A stretch of DNA of 5,680 nt from JBDKUD01 sp050943315 (lineage in GTDB: Bacteria > Bacillota > Syntrophomonadia > Syntrophomonadales > Syntrophomonadaceae). Both the position numbers and the translations under genes were made by a program. The stretch covers positions 1-5,680 of the forward strand of contig JBMNOY010000081.1 of the NCBI GenBank assembly GCA_050943315.1, written 5' to 3'. Of this stretch, positions 5,416 to 5,680 are shown in pieces (the stretch's first letter is position 1; each line of letters opens with the position of its first letter). Below the pieces are notes generated by a model, which was not told the origin of the DNA, did no database searches, and was given only the letters and a program-made list of their open reading frames with translations.

Positions 5416-5428
5416 TGTTTAAAATCTG

Positions 5429-5680
5429 TTATTCGTTCAGGCTGGTTACAACACCAGCACCTACGGTTCTTCCGCCTTCGCGAATGGCAAAACGCAGACC
5501 CTCTTCAATAGCTATGGGGGTTATCAGTTCTATTGCCATCTGTACGTTGTCACCAGGCATTATCATTTCTACTCCCTCGGGTAATTGGATTACTCCGGTT
5601 ACATCAGTAGTACGGAAGTAGAACTGGGGACGATAGCCACCGAAAAACGGTGTATGTCTTCCGCCTTCTTCTTTGGTCAG
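5429..5680 (-). CDS. tuf: Elongation factor Tu (3' part, partial)
   Basis: This is the last 83 residues of EF-Tu; the gene continues beyond the right edge, and the visible frame begins on a codon boundary. EF-Tu is the GTPase that carries aminoacyl-tRNA to the ribosomal A site. The fragment is domain III, a beta-barrel that contacts the tRNA T stem. It reads LTKEEGGRHTPFFGGYRPQF at residues 1-20, then YFRTTDVTGVIQLPEGVEMIMPGDN (21-45) and GLRFAIREGGRTVGAGVVTS (61-80), ending LNE and TAA (5429-5431). All of these are near-universal EF-Tu motifs. The GTP-binding domain and start are outside the window. Its place just before rpsJ suggests the order rpsL-rpsG-fusA-tuf upstream, which cannot be checked here. 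Whether a second tuf copy exists is unknown. Confidence 0.97.
   Translation of the reverse strand: MTKEEGGRHTPFFGGYRPQFYFRTTDVTGVIQLPEGVEMIMPGDNVQMAIELITPIAIEEGLRFAIREGGRTVGAGVVTSLNE

Noticed and set aside
1..5680. A novel system, mobile element, CRISPR array or horizontal insertion
   Set aside because: Every stretch is accounted for by conserved translation genes in canonical order, with no repeats, transposase fragments, tRNA or abrupt composition change.

Overview
The window is a highly conserved bacterial housekeeping block. It holds the junction between the str operon (3' end of tuf) and the S10 ribosomal protein operon, read entirely on the minus strand. In transcription order, from the right edge to the left, the genes are tuf (3' part) > rpsJ > rplC > rplD > rplW > rplB > rpsS > rplV > rpsC > rplP > rpmC > rpsQ > rplN (5' end). 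All twelve ribosomal protein genes are in the canonical order, and every complete one is intact with a family-typical length. No gene is missing, inserted, frameshifted or duplicated in the stretch shown.

The organism is most likely a member of the Bacillota, probably Clostridia in the broad sense. The DNA is moderately AT-rich. Nearly every gene has a strong AGGAGG-type ribosome binding site. The proteins read like Bacillota versions: L29 carries KEELFNLRFQLATGQL, L22 is 113 residues, and L3 has HGSKYHRRPGS. tuf lies directly upstream of rpsJ, which is common in this phylum. I cannot place it to genus.

Layout: 5429-5680 is EF-Tu domain III. 5269-5428 is the tuf-rpsJ spacer, with a strong 12-bp hairpin just after tuf, a short palindrome, an AT-rich stretch with a weak promoter-like pair, and the rpsJ ribosome binding site. 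4957-5268 is rpsJ. 4822-4956 is a 135-nt spacer with no credible gene but several potential stems, and is the least explained part of the window. 4821 down to 1 is a compact run from rplC to rplN with spacers of 46 nt or less and several stop/start overlaps.

The products work together in one machine. L3, L4, L23, L2, L22, L16, L29 and L14 are parts of the 50S subunit. S10, S19, S3 and S17 are parts of the 30S subunit. EF-Tu delivers aminoacyl-tRNA to the assembled ribosome. Co-transcription keeps their synthesis balanced.

I found no mobile element, CRISPR array, tRNA, rRNA or novel gene system. The points worth a second look are modest: the two spacers flanking rpsJ, the excess of GTG starts (7 of 12 ribosomal protein genes), and a few start-site ambiguities.
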